Origin: Desulfovibrio sp. UCD-KL4C
Lineage (GTDB): Bacteria > Desulfobacterota > Desulfovibrionia > Desulfovibrionales > Desulfovibrionaceae
Assembly: GCF_006210265.1 (NCBI RefSeq)
Contig: NZ_VCNC01000001.1
Span: forward strand, 320,843-384,842
Reading direction: 5' to 3'
Length of the DNA: 64,000 bases
Shown here: positions 51,199 through 60,264 of the stretch, one piece after another
How positions within the stretch are numbered: position 1 is the first letter of the stretch
Layout of the letters: every line of letters begins with the position of its first letter
Translations under genes and position numbers: made by a program
Notes under the pieces: model-generated
The model's input: only the letters and a program-made list of their open reading frames with translations
Databases searched by the model: none
Told to the model about the DNA's origin: nothing

Positions 51199-51753
51199 AT
51201 GAAGACTAAAGATCTCATCCTGGAAACAGCCAAAGAAATGATTTCACAGGTGGGTTTTCATAGAGCAACTACTTCTAATTTAGCTAAAGCAGCTAATATC
51301 TCAGAAGGAACCATATACAGGCACTTTGAAAGTAAAGAGGATATTCTTCTTCACATTCTCACAGGGCTTGAAAATGAATTTTCATATTATATTGAAAGCA
51401 TTCATCAGAAAATTGATAAAGACGAATGCTCATTTGATTTGATAATGTCAGAATATTTTGATTTTGTTACAGCCAATGAAGTTGACCTTAAGATCATGCT
51501 TTCCACATATGGGTTGCTGGATTCTTCTAAACGCTTGATGGCTATTTTCCTTAAGAATCTTGAACTTATTCTTGGTGAATGCATTAAGGCAGGAATCAAA
51601 AAAGGTGCCGTTAAAGATGTGCCTGTGGAAGAAAATGCCACAGTCGTCATGACTATTATTTTCGGATTGACTAGACTTCACCTGTACTGGCCTGGGCAAA
51701 GTGATGTTCGCGCAGAAGCTATTGCTTTTTGCCGTCGCAGTCTGCTCAAATAG
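51199..51753 (+). CDS. TetR/AcrR-family transcriptional regulator
   Basis: The protein has 184 residues. Helix-turn-helix at the N-terminus (LAKAANISEGTIYRHFESKEDILLHIL, about 24-50), then a helical ligand-binding region of unusual sequence. The neighbours are the HesB-like gene (divergent) and copA (convergent), so the target is not obvious; it may regulate itself or a distant operon. It has a RBS AGGGAGT and ends in a strong terminator. Confidence 0.9.
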   Translation: MKTKDLILETAKEMISQVGFHRATTSNLAKAANISEGTIYRHFESKEDILLHILTGLENEFSYYIESIHQKIDKDECSFDLIMSEYFDFVTANEVDLKIMLSTYGLLDSSKRLMAIFLKNLELILGECIKAGIKKGAVKDVPVEENATVVMTIIFGLTRLHLYWPGQSDVRAEAIAFCRRSLLK

Positions 51754-51775
51754 ATTTTATCGATAAGTTTTTTGC

Positions 51776-51808
51776 AGGGTCGTTCAATAATGAACGGCCC
51801 TTTTTTTT
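51776..51808 (+). terminator. Rho-independent terminator after the TetR gene
   Basis: Stem AGGGTCGTTCA/TGAACGGCCCT (one G-U pair), 4-base loop, followed by TTTTTTTT. It lies just before the end of the convergent copA. Confidence 0.92.
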
Positions 51809-51815
51809 GATCTGA

Positions 51816-54296
51816 TCAAACTGTAAAAAATTTCAGCCTCAGTGCATTTGTAACGACAGTTACTGAACTGATCGACATTGCCGCAGCGGCAAACATAGGT
51901 GAAAGAGTCGGCCCACCGAAAATGTAGAGCACCCCTGCCGCAATTGGAATTCCCAGTATATTGAAAGCAAAGGCCCAGAAAAGGTTCTGCTTGATGTTTC
52001 TAACAGTAGCCCGGCTGAGTGCTAAAGCTGTTAGAACTCCTGTTAGTTCCCCTTTCATCAGCACTATATCGCCTGATTCAATGGCAACATCAATTCCTGT
52101 TCCCATAGCAATTCCAAGATCCGCTGAGGCAAGAGCCGGAGCATCGTTGATTCCGTCACCCACCATTGCTACTTTTCTTCCTTTAGCTTTTTCTCTGTTA
52201 ACAACTTCGGCTTTGCGGTCCGGCATTACTTGTGCGACTACTTCATCGATTCCCGCGCTTTTTGCTATTGTTCTGGCAACTTTTTCGTTGTCTCCGGTAA
52301 GCATGACAGTTTTTACGCCTAAGGCGTGAAGATTTTTTATTGTCGCAGGAGCTTCTTTTTTAATTTTATCAGCAATTGCCATTATTGCGGCAAGTTTTTC
52401 GTCTATGGCTATATAAAGTGGGCTTTGTCCTGCCGATTCGAAGCGAGAGGCTGCTTCCACAGCGTTTTTACCATCAAGCGCTGCTACAAAATTACGACTC
52501 AGGTATTCTTTATTGCCAAGCAGCATTGAGTGTCCGTCTGTCTTTGTTGCAATGCCGAGCCCTGCTACTCCATTAAATGAAGTTGTTTCGGGTAGAGATA
52601 ATTCTTTTTTTTCAGCCGCGCGCAGAACTGCTTTCGCAAGGGGGTGTTCAGACTGCTGTTCTGCTGAAGCTGCGAGAGACAGCAGTTCTTCTGCATTTTG
52701 TCCATCCGCTAGAAATATATCGACTAGCTCTGGCTGACCGTAAGTTAAAGTGCCTGTCTTGTCGAAGATCATGGTGTTAATTTTGCCAGCTGTTTCAAGA
52801 GCTTCACCTGATTTAACAAGTACACCGAGCTGAGCTCCGCGTCCTGTTCCGACCATAATTGCTGTCGGGGTAGCAAGGCCCATTGCGCACGGGCAGGCAA
52901 TAACCATTACGCTGATGAAAATGCGCAGGGCAAAAGAAAAAGGTTCTGCACTGAAAACGTACCAACTGAGACCGGAAAGAACCGCAACAGCCATTACCGT
53001 AGGCACGAAATAAAAACTCACAGTATCCGCAAGGCTGGAAATAGGAGCTTTGGACCCTTGAGCTTCTTGAACGAGTTTAATAATGCGCGAAAGAACAGTG
53101 TTTTCTCCGACATTTTTCACCCGTACTTTTAGTGCTCCGCCGCCTGTATTTACCGTACCACTTGCAACGGAGTCTCCGGCCGTTTTTGATACAGGCATGC
53201 TCTCACCTGTGAGCATTGATTCATCCAGTTCAGAGCGTCCTTCATACACAGTTCCGTCCGCGCCGACTCTGTCACCGGGGCGAATCAGAATATTATCACC
53301 GGCTCCGATTTCTTCGATCGGAGTTGAAATCTGTTTACCGTTTTCGAGTAGGATGGCCATTGCCGGAGTCAGATCCATTAATTTTTCAATGGCTTCTGAA
53401 GTGCGTGATTTAGCACGTCCTTCTTGAAATTTTCCTAGCAGAATAAGCGTAATAATCGTTGCGGCGGACTCGAAATAAAGATCCATGGCTTTTGCCATAG
53501 GATCAACACCGATTGCAATTTCAACAAGGTTCCAGAAGGAATATACAAACGCCGCAGATGTTCCTACTGCGATCAATGAATCCATGTTTGGAGCGCCGCG
53601 CATAATGTTCGGGATACCATGGGTGTAGAAATCTTTACCGAACCAGATTACAGGTAAAGTCAAGAAAAGTTGAACGAGGGCAAATCCTAGAGGAGATTCA
53701 TGCGGACTTATAAAAGAAGGCAGCCCCATACCAATCATGTGCCCCATTGTTATGATGAGCAAAGGAATGGTGAATACTAAAGCATAAATCAGCTTTTTTT
53801 TCATTAAAGCTAATTTTGCTGCACTTTCTTCACGTCTGATTTCAAAATTTTTATGAGCATTCTGCGCAGATTCTATTTCTCCGGCTTCGAACCCGATATC
53901 TTTTATGGCTTGTCTTATTTCCCTTAGTGAAATAATCGCTGAATTAAATTTTATAGTTGCAGTTTCTCCGGGTAGGCTGACTCCTGTTTTGATTATTCCG
54001 TCCGTATTATTTAAAACCCGTTCAAGTCTTGATGAACAAGCCGAGCAGGTCATGCCGGATATAGGCAAAAGGATCTCTGTTCCTGCAATTTTTTCAGTAG
54101 CTTCAAATCCAGCATCCTCAACCATTTTAATGAGTTCAGCGGTTGAAACCGACTCATTATCAAAATTTACGCTTAAGGATTCAGTAGCCAGATTGACGCT
54201 GGCATGCTTAACTCCATCCACGTTATTGATGACCCTTTCGAGTCTTGATGAACATGCCGAGCAGGTCATCCCTTTTATTTCAAAAAGTGTATTCAT
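51816..54296 (-). CDS. copA: Copper-exporting P1B-type ATPase CopA
   Basis: The protein has 826 residues. Two N-terminal heavy-metal domains carry GMTCSACSSRLERV (residues about 9 and 83). Then eight membrane helices, phosphatase loop TGESMPVSK, CPC membrane metal site (MVIACPCAMGLATPTA), phosphorylation site DKTGTLTYGQ, HP motif SEHPLAKAV and GDGINDAPALASADLGIAMG. It pumps Cu(I) out of the cytoplasm. The two N-terminal domains are similar to each other but clearly diverged. It is transcribed alone on the minus strand; no chaperone gene copZ is adjacent. Confidence 0.96.
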   Translation of the reverse strand: MNTLFEIKGMTCSACSSRLERVINNVDGVKHASVNLATESLSVNFDNESVSTAELIKMVEDAGFEATEKIAGTEILLPISGMTCSACSSRLERVLNNTDGIIKTGVSLPGETATIKFNSAIISLREIRQAIKDIGFEAGEIESAQNAHKNFEIRREESAAKLALMKKKLIYALVFTIPLLIITMGHMIGMGLPSFISPHESPLGFALVQLFLTLPVIWFGKDFYTHGIPNIMRGAPNMDSLIAVGTSAAFVYSFWNLVEIAIGVDPMAKAMDLYFESAATIITLILLGKFQEGRAKSRTSEAIEKLMDLTPAMAILLENGKQISTPIEEIGAGDNILIRPGDRVGADGTVYEGRSELDESMLTGESMPVSKTAGDSVASGTVNTGGGALKVRVKNVGENTVLSRIIKLVQEAQGSKAPISSLADTVSFYFVPTVMAVAVLSGLSWYVFSAEPFSFALRIFISVMVIACPCAMGLATPTAIMVGTGRGAQLGVLVKSGEALETAGKINTMIFDKTGTLTYGQPELVDIFLADGQNAEELLSLAASAEQQSEHPLAKAVLRAAEKKELSLPETTSFNGVAGLGIATKTDGHSMLLGNKEYLSRNFVAALDGKNAVEAASRFESAGQSPLYIAIDEKLAAIMAIADKIKKEAPATIKNLHALGVKTVMLTGDNEKVARTIAKSAGIDEVVAQVMPDRKAEVVNREKAKGRKVAMVGDGINDAPALASADLGIAMGTGIDVAIESGDIVLMKGELTGVLTALALSRATVRNIKQNLFWAFAFNILGIPIAAGVLYIFGGPTLSPMFAAAAMSISSVTVVTNALRLKFFTV

Positions 54297-54399
54297 AGTT
54301 TTTCCTGCAATATATATTGCCTAGGTACTGTTCAGGGATTGCATTGCCCTGTTACATTTTTTATAGCTATTTGCGAAACCAAGCGGCGAAAGATAATAT

Positions 54400-54414
54400 T
54401 GAGAATCATTTTAC
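54400..54414. promoter_or_regulatory. Fur-box-like palindrome upstream of copA
   Basis: TGAGAATCATTTTAC compared with TGATAATNATTATCA matches at about 11 of 14 positions; an adjacent GATAATATT extends the resemblance. It lies 104 bases upstream of copA and 115 upstream of pyrR. Chance occurrence in AT-rich sequence is possible. Confidence 0.3.
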
Positions 54415-54528
54415 TGTAGCTAAGTGTAATTACCAATGTGATTTTTGCAAGTGATTATACCGTGGACTGAATCTTAAAATAAAAAAAGTTTTGAATATAA
54501 AGTTCAATTTCTTCAAAGGCGGAGTAAT

Positions 54529-55068
54529 ATGCAAAAACAAAAGATTATCCTTTCAGAAAAAGATATATCCCGTACGCTTGATAGACTTGCTTCTGAGGTT
54601 ACCGAGCGCCGCGGTGACTGCGAAAAGCTTGCCATTATAGGGATTCAGCGTCGCGGCGCAGATTTGGCTCAGAGGCTTAAGGACCTGCTCGACAATCGAC
54701 TTGGAAGGAAAATCCCCCTCGGCAAGCTTGATATCAATCTTTACCGTGACGATTGGACAAATTTAAGCCGCCAACCGAGTATTAATTGTACAGAAATACC
54801 TTTTGATATTGAAGGCGCATCAATTATTCTTGTTGATGACGTCCTTTTCTCAGGAAGAACAATTCGTGCGGCTCTTGAAGCTATTCTAGATTTCGGCAGA
54901 CCCCGTAGAGTTGAGCTGCTGGTACTTATTGATCGCGGACACCGTGAGCTGCCTATTCGTGCTGATTATGTAGGGAAGGAAGTGCGGACAGGTGAAGATG
55001 AGCATGTAAATGTTCTTGTAAAAGAGCATGATGATGAAGATAAAGTTGTGCTTATTCTGCCTGAATAA
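54529..55068 (+). CDS. pyrR: PyrR-type pyrimidine operon regulator/uracil phosphoribosyltransferase
   Basis: The protein has 179 residues. It carries the PRPP-binding motif SIILVDDVLFSGRTIRAALEAILDFGRP (about 101-128) and a conserved N-terminal part (ISRTLDRLASEVTERR; LAIIGIQRRGADLAQRL). PyrR binds pyr mRNA to attenuate transcription and may have uracil phosphoribosyltransferase activity. No pyr genes lie next to it, so its target mRNA must be elsewhere. It precedes the shikimate kinase gene by 42 bases. Confidence 0.93.
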   Translation: MQKQKIILSEKDISRTLDRLASEVTERRGDCEKLAIIGIQRRGADLAQRLKDLLDNRLGRKIPLGKLDINLYRDDWTNLSRQPSINCTEIPFDIEGASIILVDDVLFSGRTIRAALEAILDFGRPRRVELLVLIDRGHRELPIRADYVGKEVRTGEDEHVNVLVKEHDDEDKVVLILPE

Positions 55069-55110
55069 TTAATTAAAAATTTGTATTAAAACCGGAAGGT
55101 TCGTTTTCAT

Positions 55111-55647
55111 ATGAGTGATAGGGAATTAGTCTTTTCAGATGAGTGCGCTGTTAGCCTTATAGGAATGGCCGGAGCTGGAAAATCAACGCTTGCACCGCTT
55201 CTTGCTGCAAAATTAGGCTGGGAATTTATTGATACAGATCTGGTAGTGGAGTCTTTCTATGGAAGGCCGCTTCAGGAAGTAGTGGATCATCTTGGGCTTG
55301 CGGGCTTTCGTGGGGCTGAAGAAGAAATCCTTTCTACTCTCGGCGTTATAAGAACAGTGGTTTCCACCGGAGGAAGTGTTGTTTACGGCGAGCGGGCGAT
55401 GGAAAGGCTTAAAAGCCTCGGCCCTGTTATTTACTTGCGTATGGGATGTGAAACCTGCCTTAAGCGGGTTGGTAAAGGTGACGGTCGGGGACTGGCTATA
55501 AGACCCGACCAAAGCGTTGAAAGTCTCTTTAATGAACGTGTTCCTCTTTACGAACGCTATGCTGATTTTGCAGTTGATACAGATAAATTTTCTTCTGCTG
55601 AATGTGCTGAGAAAATTTCTCAGTGGCTAAAATCAATACAAGAATAA
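55111..55647 (+). CDS. Shikimate kinase
   Basis: The protein has 178 residues. P-loop IGMAGAGKSTLAPLLAAKLGW, followed by FIDTDLVVESFYGRPLQEVVDHLGLAGFRGAEEEIL (shikimate-binding DxD and the FRxxE stretch) and STGGSVVYGERAMERLKSLGPVIYLRM (GGG/LID region with one Gly as Ser). It phosphorylates shikimate in aromatic amino acid synthesis. The lid segment GRGLAIRPDQS is slightly unusual. It is followed by the cysteine-cluster gene 24 bases later, so pyrR, this gene and the next may form one operon. Confidence 0.85.
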   Translation: MSDRELVFSDECAVSLIGMAGAGKSTLAPLLAAKLGWEFIDTDLVVESFYGRPLQEVVDHLGLAGFRGAEEEILSTLGVIRTVVSTGGSVVYGERAMERLKSLGPVIYLRMGCETCLKRVGKGDGRGLAIRPDQSVESLFNERVPLYERYADFAVDTDKFSSAECAEKISQWLKSIQE

Positions 55648-55671
55648 AAGTAAGTTAAGGTTCTATAATCC

Positions 55672-56271
55672 ATGAAAAAAATGACCAGACAAACTGTTTT
55701 TCGTAAACTTGATTCTCTTTATGAGCGTATGGCTTCAGTTTATGCAGATACTTCCGCTCGTATTGGGCTTTCGTGTGAAAATTGTGAAGAAAACTGTTGT
55801 ACCAGCTATTTTCAGCACCATACATATGTTGAGTGGCTGTATTTATGGCAGGGATTAAACAAGCTTACTGAAGAAAAAAGAAATGAATACATAAGGCGGG
55901 CCGAGGATTATGTGCGTGGAGCACGCGCTATGCTTGAAAATGGTGTGCGTCCCAAGATTATGTGTCCATTAAATGATGATGGCCTTTGCGGTGCATACAA
56001 GCACAGACTCATGATCTGTCGTATGCACGGAGTTGTGAACACCTTGCAACAACCGAACGGTGAGCAGCATGCTTTCCCAGGATGTTTCAAGTGTCAGGCT
56101 CTTACAGAAAATATGGAGAACGTCCCTGTTCTGGATAGAACCCCACTTTACAGAGATTTAGTCGGGCTGGAAATGGCTTTGCTTGGTAACAAGATTAAGA
56201 CTATGCCCAAAGTAGATCTCACCCTTGCTGAAATGATCATTATGGGGCCACCTGATCTGAATAAAAAGTAA
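55672..56271 (+). CDS. YkgJ-type cysteine-cluster protein (putative metal/Fe-S binding)
   Basis: The protein has 199 residues. Cysteines cluster in CENCEENCCTSYF (about 35-47), CPLNDDGLCGAYKHRLMICRMHG (about 100-122) and FPGCFKCQ (about 138-145), the pattern of the YkgJ/DUF zinc- or iron-chelating family. The histidine-rich FQHHTYVEWLYLWQGL follows the first cluster. No catalytic activity can be assigned. It continues the plus-strand run from pyrR. Confidence 0.72.
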   Translation: MKKMTRQTVFRKLDSLYERMASVYADTSARIGLSCENCEENCCTSYFQHHTYVEWLYLWQGLNKLTEEKRNEYIRRAEDYVRGARAMLENGVRPKIMCPLNDDGLCGAYKHRLMICRMHGVVNTLQQPNGEQHAFPGCFKCQALTENMENVPVLDRTPLYRDLVGLEMALLGNKIKTMPKVDLTLAEMIIMGPPDLNKK

Positions 56272-56296
56272 GATCGAGATAGTGGTACTGTGCTGT

Positions 56297-57130
56297 TCAG
56301 GATTTATGAGCTGTAGCCTGTAGGAATCCTATGAAATCTTCCATGCCCAGTTTGCGGCATTTTATGTAACGTATGGCATATTCTCTGAAAGTCAGCTCTG
56401 CTCCGTATACATGGTAGCGTGTGTCTGGGCCGCAGAATTCTAAGCCCAGATATTCGGCGATTTGTGGATGGATAGGCTGTTCAAAGTCCGGGAACGGTTC
56501 TGGGAATGCCCCTATATGAGCTGTGGTCAGTTCACTGAGATTCAACTCGAACAAGATTGCGTTCGCAGTATTTGTCAGTAGTTCTTTCCCCGGATGATTA
56601 ATAGTGTTGAAAAGTTTTCTCTGTTTGTAGTTTGCAAGAATGTGATCGACGTATTTTGCAGAGCAGAAACTTTCTTTCTGTCTTTCTATTTTTTCAGATT
56701 CAGCAATTATTGATTTGAAGTCGTAGATATTTGTCAGCTTGGCATTCATAAAGAGGTGTATAATCTGGGATTCGTCAAGATCTCTTTCAAATAGAGATTC
56801 CAGAAAAATGTCAGGGTAGTCGAATCCTTTTTGCCGTGACCAGAGCGGCCAGTAGTGGATGAAAAGCATGCTCGGAAAAGCGATGGTTTTGCATGTGTCT
56901 TTCAGCTTGGAGCAAATGGTCTCCGAAGATAGTTCACCCCATCCTTTCGCAAGATGTTGGTACAGAAAAAGGTCGCACTTTGAAAGAAGTTCATCCGGTA
57001 TCGGCTCTCGTATATAGTTGGTGAAACGGTAAGTGTTGTAACTTTCCTTAAATTCAGGACTTAAATTTAAAAGATCCTCAATTGGTTCACCTTGGCAGTT
57101 AGCCTGCAATATGCAAGTTTTCTTTTTCAT
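56297..57130 (-). CDS. WcbI-like polysaccharide biosynthesis protein
   Basis: The protein has 277 residues. N-terminal CILQANCQGEPIEDLLNLSPEFKESYNTYRFTNYI resembles the start of the WcbI family (putative acetyltransferases of capsule clusters). The central SETICSKLKDTCKTIAFPSMLFIHYWPLW and C-terminal HIGAFPEPFPDFEQPIHPQIAEYLGLEF are also family-like. The ATG at 57130 is chosen because the longer frame (to 57238) adds sequence without homology. It is isolated from other glycan genes and divergent from cobT. Its substrate is unknown. Confidence 0.6.
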   Translation of the reverse strand: MKKKTCILQANCQGEPIEDLLNLSPEFKESYNTYRFTNYIREPIPDELLSKCDLFLYQHLAKGWGELSSETICSKLKDTCKTIAFPSMLFIHYWPLWSRQKGFDYPDIFLESLFERDLDESQIIHLFMNAKLTNIYDFKSIIAESEKIERQKESFCSAKYVDHILANYKQRKLFNTINHPGKELLTNTANAILFELNLSELTTAHIGAFPEPFPDFEQPIHPQIAEYLGLEFCGPDTRYHVYGAELTFREYAIRYIKCRKLGMEDFIGFLQATAHKS

Positions 57131-57263
57131 TATGGAGCGCAGATTAGCATAATCCACTATGATAGCACAATAAAGAGAAGCCTCACTTCGTGAGCAGCCA
57201 TGAGCATGATCTTCATAACTAAGCCCATAGGGCATCAAAGATAATTATTTTAAGGTAAAATAT

Positions 57264-58343
57264 ATGAAAAGTTACTCCAGAGCAGATTTAGAAGCCGTTA
57301 TTTCAAGTGTGGCAGAAGTTGATGCTGCGCTTGAAAAATATGCACGAGCTCATCTGGATAATTTGACCAAGCCCATAGGCAGTCTCGGCCGTTTAGAAGA
57401 CCTTGCTGTAAAAATGTATATGGCTTCCGGTGGTAATCCTCCTAAGTCTGATCCGGCCCGTATATATGCTATTGCCGGAGACCACGGTGTTAATGCTGAA
57501 AACGTCAGCTTTTTCACTCAGGAAGTAACCCGCCAGATGGTTGAAAATTTTCTTCGCGGAGGCGCAGGTATCAACGTTCTTGCAAATACTTCCGGCGTAG
57601 AACTACTGGTCGTTGATGCCGGATGCGCAGGCGGACCTTTCCCTGACCATTCTAATTTGATACAGCGTAAAATTAATTGCGGCACAGCAAATATTTCTAA
57701 AGGTCCGGCTATGACTGAGGAAGATTGCTTAAAGGCCATATTTCTTGGTATTGATTTGGCAGACGAGGCATACAGTGAAGGGATTAAAACTCTTGGAACC
57801 GGTGAAATGGGGGTTTCAAACACAACTCCTTCAACAGCTTTGTACTGCGCTTTTTACGATCTTGATCCTAAATTTGTAACTGGCCCTGGTGGCGGAATTG
57901 ATGCCGAAGGTATAGTCAGAAAAACTGGGGTTGTTTGTAATTCGCTTATTGCAAATAAGGATGCCATTAAAACCGGTGACCCTCTTACAATTCTAACAGC
58001 TTTAGGCGGGTATGAGATTGCCGCTCTGGCAGGGCTTATCATCGGCGGAGCAAAGAACAGGCAGATGGTCTGTATTGACGGTTTTATTTCAACTGCGGCT
58101 TACGCTGCTGCGTGTAAGCTCTGTCCGGCTGTCAGCGGATATTCCGTTTTGAGTCATGCGTCAGCAGAGCCCGGTTATGCAGGAGTTGTGAAAGCTCTCG
58201 GCAGAAGACCTTTATTGCATCTTGATATGAGGCTTGGTGAAGGATCAGGGGCTGCTTTGAGTATGTTTATGCTTCGGGCAGCAGCTAATATTTATAATGA
58301 TATGGCAACATTTGATGATGCCGGAGTTGATTCTGGAAACTGA
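57264..58343 (+). CDS. cobT: Nicotinate-nucleotide:dimethylbenzimidazole phosphoribosyltransferase
   Basis: The protein has 359 residues. Motifs TKPIGSLGRLEDLAVKMY, YAIAGDHGVNAENVSFFTQEVTRQMVENFLRGGAGINVLA and the active-site region EMGVSNTTPSTAL (about 175-187) with GPGGGIDAEG and the C-terminal RLGEGSGAALSMFMLRAAANIY are diagnostic of CobT. It makes alpha-ribazole phosphate for the lower ligand of cobamides. The selD gene starts 23 bases downstream on the same strand, so the two are likely co-transcribed. Confidence 0.94.
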   Translation: MKSYSRADLEAVISSVAEVDAALEKYARAHLDNLTKPIGSLGRLEDLAVKMYMASGGNPPKSDPARIYAIAGDHGVNAENVSFFTQEVTRQMVENFLRGGAGINVLANTSGVELLVVDAGCAGGPFPDHSNLIQRKINCGTANISKGPAMTEEDCLKAIFLGIDLADEAYSEGIKTLGTGEMGVSNTTPSTALYCAFYDLDPKFVTGPGGGIDAEGIVRKTGVVCNSLIANKDAIKTGDPLTILTALGGYEIAALAGLIIGGAKNRQMVCIDGFISTAAYAAACKLCPAVSGYSVLSHASAEPGYAGVVKALGRRPLLHLDMRLGEGSGAALSMFMLRAAANIYNDMATFDDAGVDSGN

Positions 58344-58366
58344 TAATTACTTAAAGGAGAATGACT

Positions 58367-59410
58367 ATGTCCGCTTGGGAACTGGTCAAGTCTGTTAAAG
58401 CCGCGGGTTGAGCCGCCAAGATTGCTCCGGGGGACCTGGCGCAAGTGCTTGAAGGGTTAGCCGTGGAAGACGAACGTCTGCTGACCGGACTAGGGGGGAA
58501 TGAAGATTCCGCCATAGTGTCTTTTCCTGCGGGCAAAGCCCTTGTTCAGACTTTGGATTTCTTTACACCTGTTGTTAATAATCCGTATTGGTTTGGTCAG
58601 ATTGCTGCGGCTAATTCTTTATCCGATGTTTATGCCATGGGCGGAGAGCCTTGGACAGTTATGAATATAGTTTGTTATCCCATGAAAAAAATGGGTGGCG
58701 AAGTGCTGCGCGAGATTCTTAAAGGCGGCATGGATAAAACCCGCGAGGCCGGAGCTGTCCTTGCTGGCGGGCATAGTGTTGAAGATGATGAAATTAAATA
58801 TGGTCTTTCAGTCACCGGATTTGTAGACCCTGCCGGTTTTGCCTCGAACAAAGGACTGCGTGAGGGCGATCAGTTGCTCTTAACCAAACCTCTCGGAACT
58901 GGAGTGCTGGCGACAGCCTTAAAAGCTGACTGGGACGGCGCAGAACGTTTTGAGAGGGATGTTTATAAATGGTCTTCCCGTTTAAACAGCGGCGGCGGAA
59001 AAGTCATTCGTGAGCTGGGCTTAAAAGGAGCCACCGATATTACCGGATTCGGGCTTGGCGGGCATGTTTTGGAGATGGCGGAAGCTTCAGGCGTAGCTGT
59101 TGAACTGTGGCTTGATAAAGTGCCGTTTATGGACGAGGTTATTGATCTGGCATCGATGGGCTTGATTCCGGCAGGCAGTTTTGCCAATCGTAATTTTTGC
59201 AGTTCACAGGTGGAAACAGCTACAGGGGTTGATCCTATTAAGACTGATCTTGTTTTTGATGCCCAGACTTCCGGTGGGTTAATTCTAGCTGTTCCTGCGG
59301 AAAAGTTGCAGCAGGCTAAAGATATGCTTCTTGAAGCAAGTGACTTGGCAGAACATGTCGGACAGGTTGTTTCGTTTGACAATAGTAGAGGGCGGCTGCG
59401 AATCGGGTAA
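58367..59410 (+). CDS. selD: Selenide, water dikinase (selenophosphate synthetase) with Sec15
   Basis: The protein has 347 residues including Sec. ATG 58367 follows AAAGGAGA; codon 15 is TGA (58409-58411), giving VKAAG-U-AAKIAPGDL. The residue in this place is Cys or Sec in SelD enzymes and is followed by the conserved Lys18. The kinase body follows: LTGLGGNEDSAIV, QTLDFFTPVVNNPYWFGQIAAANSLSDVYAMGG, AGGHSVEDDEIKYGLSVTGFV and GATDITGFGLGGHVLEMA. A hairpin 10 bases after the UGA may be the SECIS. It makes selenophosphate for Sec-tRNA synthesis and so acts on its own decoding. Confidence 0.95.
58422..58444 (+). promoter_or_regulatory. Candidate bacterial SECIS element in selD
   Basis: TTGCTCC and GGCGCAA pair (6 of 7 pairs, one T/C mismatch) around a GGGGGACCT loop. 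The loop begins 17 bases after the UGA. It is weaker than the HesB-like element, and an alternative fold is possible. Confidence 0.5.
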
Positions 59411-59436
59411 TATGATTGTGTTATTTTATAAAATTA

Positions 59437-59470
59437 AAAAAGCGCGTATCTGTTACAGTTACGCGCTTTT
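59437..59470 (+). terminator. Rho-independent terminator after selD
   Basis: Stem AAAAGCGCGTA paired with TACGCGCTTTT, closed on an 11-base loop, about 27 bases past the stop of selD. It can act on both the selD transcript and, reading the other way, that of the small gene on the minus strand. Confidence 0.88.
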
Positions 59471-59521
59471 GTCATAAATAGGTCAGGATTTTTTAAACTC
59501 TTATGGAGGTGGTACTGAATG

Positions 59522-59746
59522 TTATGCACTACCGTGGCTTGAACTTACAGCCTGAATAAGATTTCCACTGGCATTGTATACTGGTGAAGATTCAATCTTT
59601 ACAAGTTCACGGTGCATCGAAGGATCAGCAAAAGCTTGTCTGTGCAATCTCCTGCGTTGTAACACCTTCATAGAGTCAGCTAAAGTTTCCATTTCCCTTT
59701 GCGGGGCAGCCTGAGCCACTTGTCCAAGATTTAAAGAATTAGTCAT
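59522..59746 (-). CDS. Small hypothetical protein
   Basis: The protein has 74 residues and starts MTNSLNLGQVAQAAPQREME. A clear ribosome binding site (TGGAGG 7 bases upstream) and no overlap support a real gene. The sequence is polar with a basic middle (RRRLHRQAFADPSMHREL) and no motif, signal or membrane segment. The sequence EMETLADSMKVLQRRRLH could be an amphipathic helix. Function unknown. Confidence 0.55.
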   Translation of the reverse strand: MTNSLNLGQVAQAAPQREMETLADSMKVLQRRRLHRQAFADPSMHRELVKIESSPVYNASGNLIQAVSSSHGSA

Positions 59747-59918
59747 TGTAGGCCTCCATCCGTGGAAGTTATAAGTAAAATAGGTTCTGTGGAAAGATCC
59801 TGTTTAAAAGTCTTATCGGTTGGTCTTAATAAAACTTAATGTTGAGTCTTAAATTGTATGATTAACGATTTAGGAGTATTACCAAATTACGGAAATATTT
59901 TTTGATTTTAATAAGAAA

Positions 59919-59966
59919 AAGCCCGATATCTTGTACATCAAAAGGGATGTAAAAGATATCGGGCTT
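59919..59966 (-). terminator. Rho-independent terminator of the hemC operon
   Basis: A 14-bp stem AAGCCCGATATCTT/AAGATATCGGGCTT, extended by an inner TACATC/GATGTA stem. On the minus strand it is followed by TTTTTCTTATT. It lies 29 bases past the stop of the helix-hairpin-helix gene. Confidence 0.9.
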
Positions 59967-59994
59967 AAATTCTCTAAAGCTGAACAGGAAAAAA

Positions 59995-60264
59995 TTAGTC
60001 TTTCCAGTTCCACCATTGCTCTAGGTGCGGGGTACGTTCTTCATTATTAACACAGTAAACAACACACCTAAAAACATAAAGCATGCAACGATCAACATGC
60101 TGTCCGGCTAATTCTTCCAGACGCAGATACATGTTTTCCGGATCTTCCCCCTTAATTTCCTCAAGAGAGCGATACCCCATGTTCCAAAGATCTTCGGCAA
60201 TCGACTTGCCTACTCCAGGCAGGGTGCGGAAACTTTTCAGGATATCAAGCTTTGCATTTATCAT
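59995..60264 (-). CDS. Helix-hairpin-helix protein (Cdd1/pathogenicity-locus family)
   Basis: The protein has 89 residues. [41 protein letters not shown] is a helix-hairpin-helix of the Cdd1 (PF11731) type; [15 protein letters not shown] and the tryptophan-rich EQWWNWKD complete that family's pattern. The ATG at 60264 overlaps the end of hemC by 20 bases; the longer frame to 60300 seems less likely. Cdd1-type proteins are of unknown function, with possible nucleic-acid binding. Confidence 0.75.
   Translation of the reverse strand: MINAKLDILKSFRTLPGVGKSIAEDLWNMGYRSLEEIKGEDPENMYLRLEELAGQHVDRCMLYVFRCVVYCVNNEERTPHLEQWWNWKD

Noticed and set aside
58409-58411. TGA that could mark selD as a pseudogene or frameshift
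   Set aside because: The frame and family conservation continue directly on both sides and the codon lies at the known Cys/Sec position of SelD.
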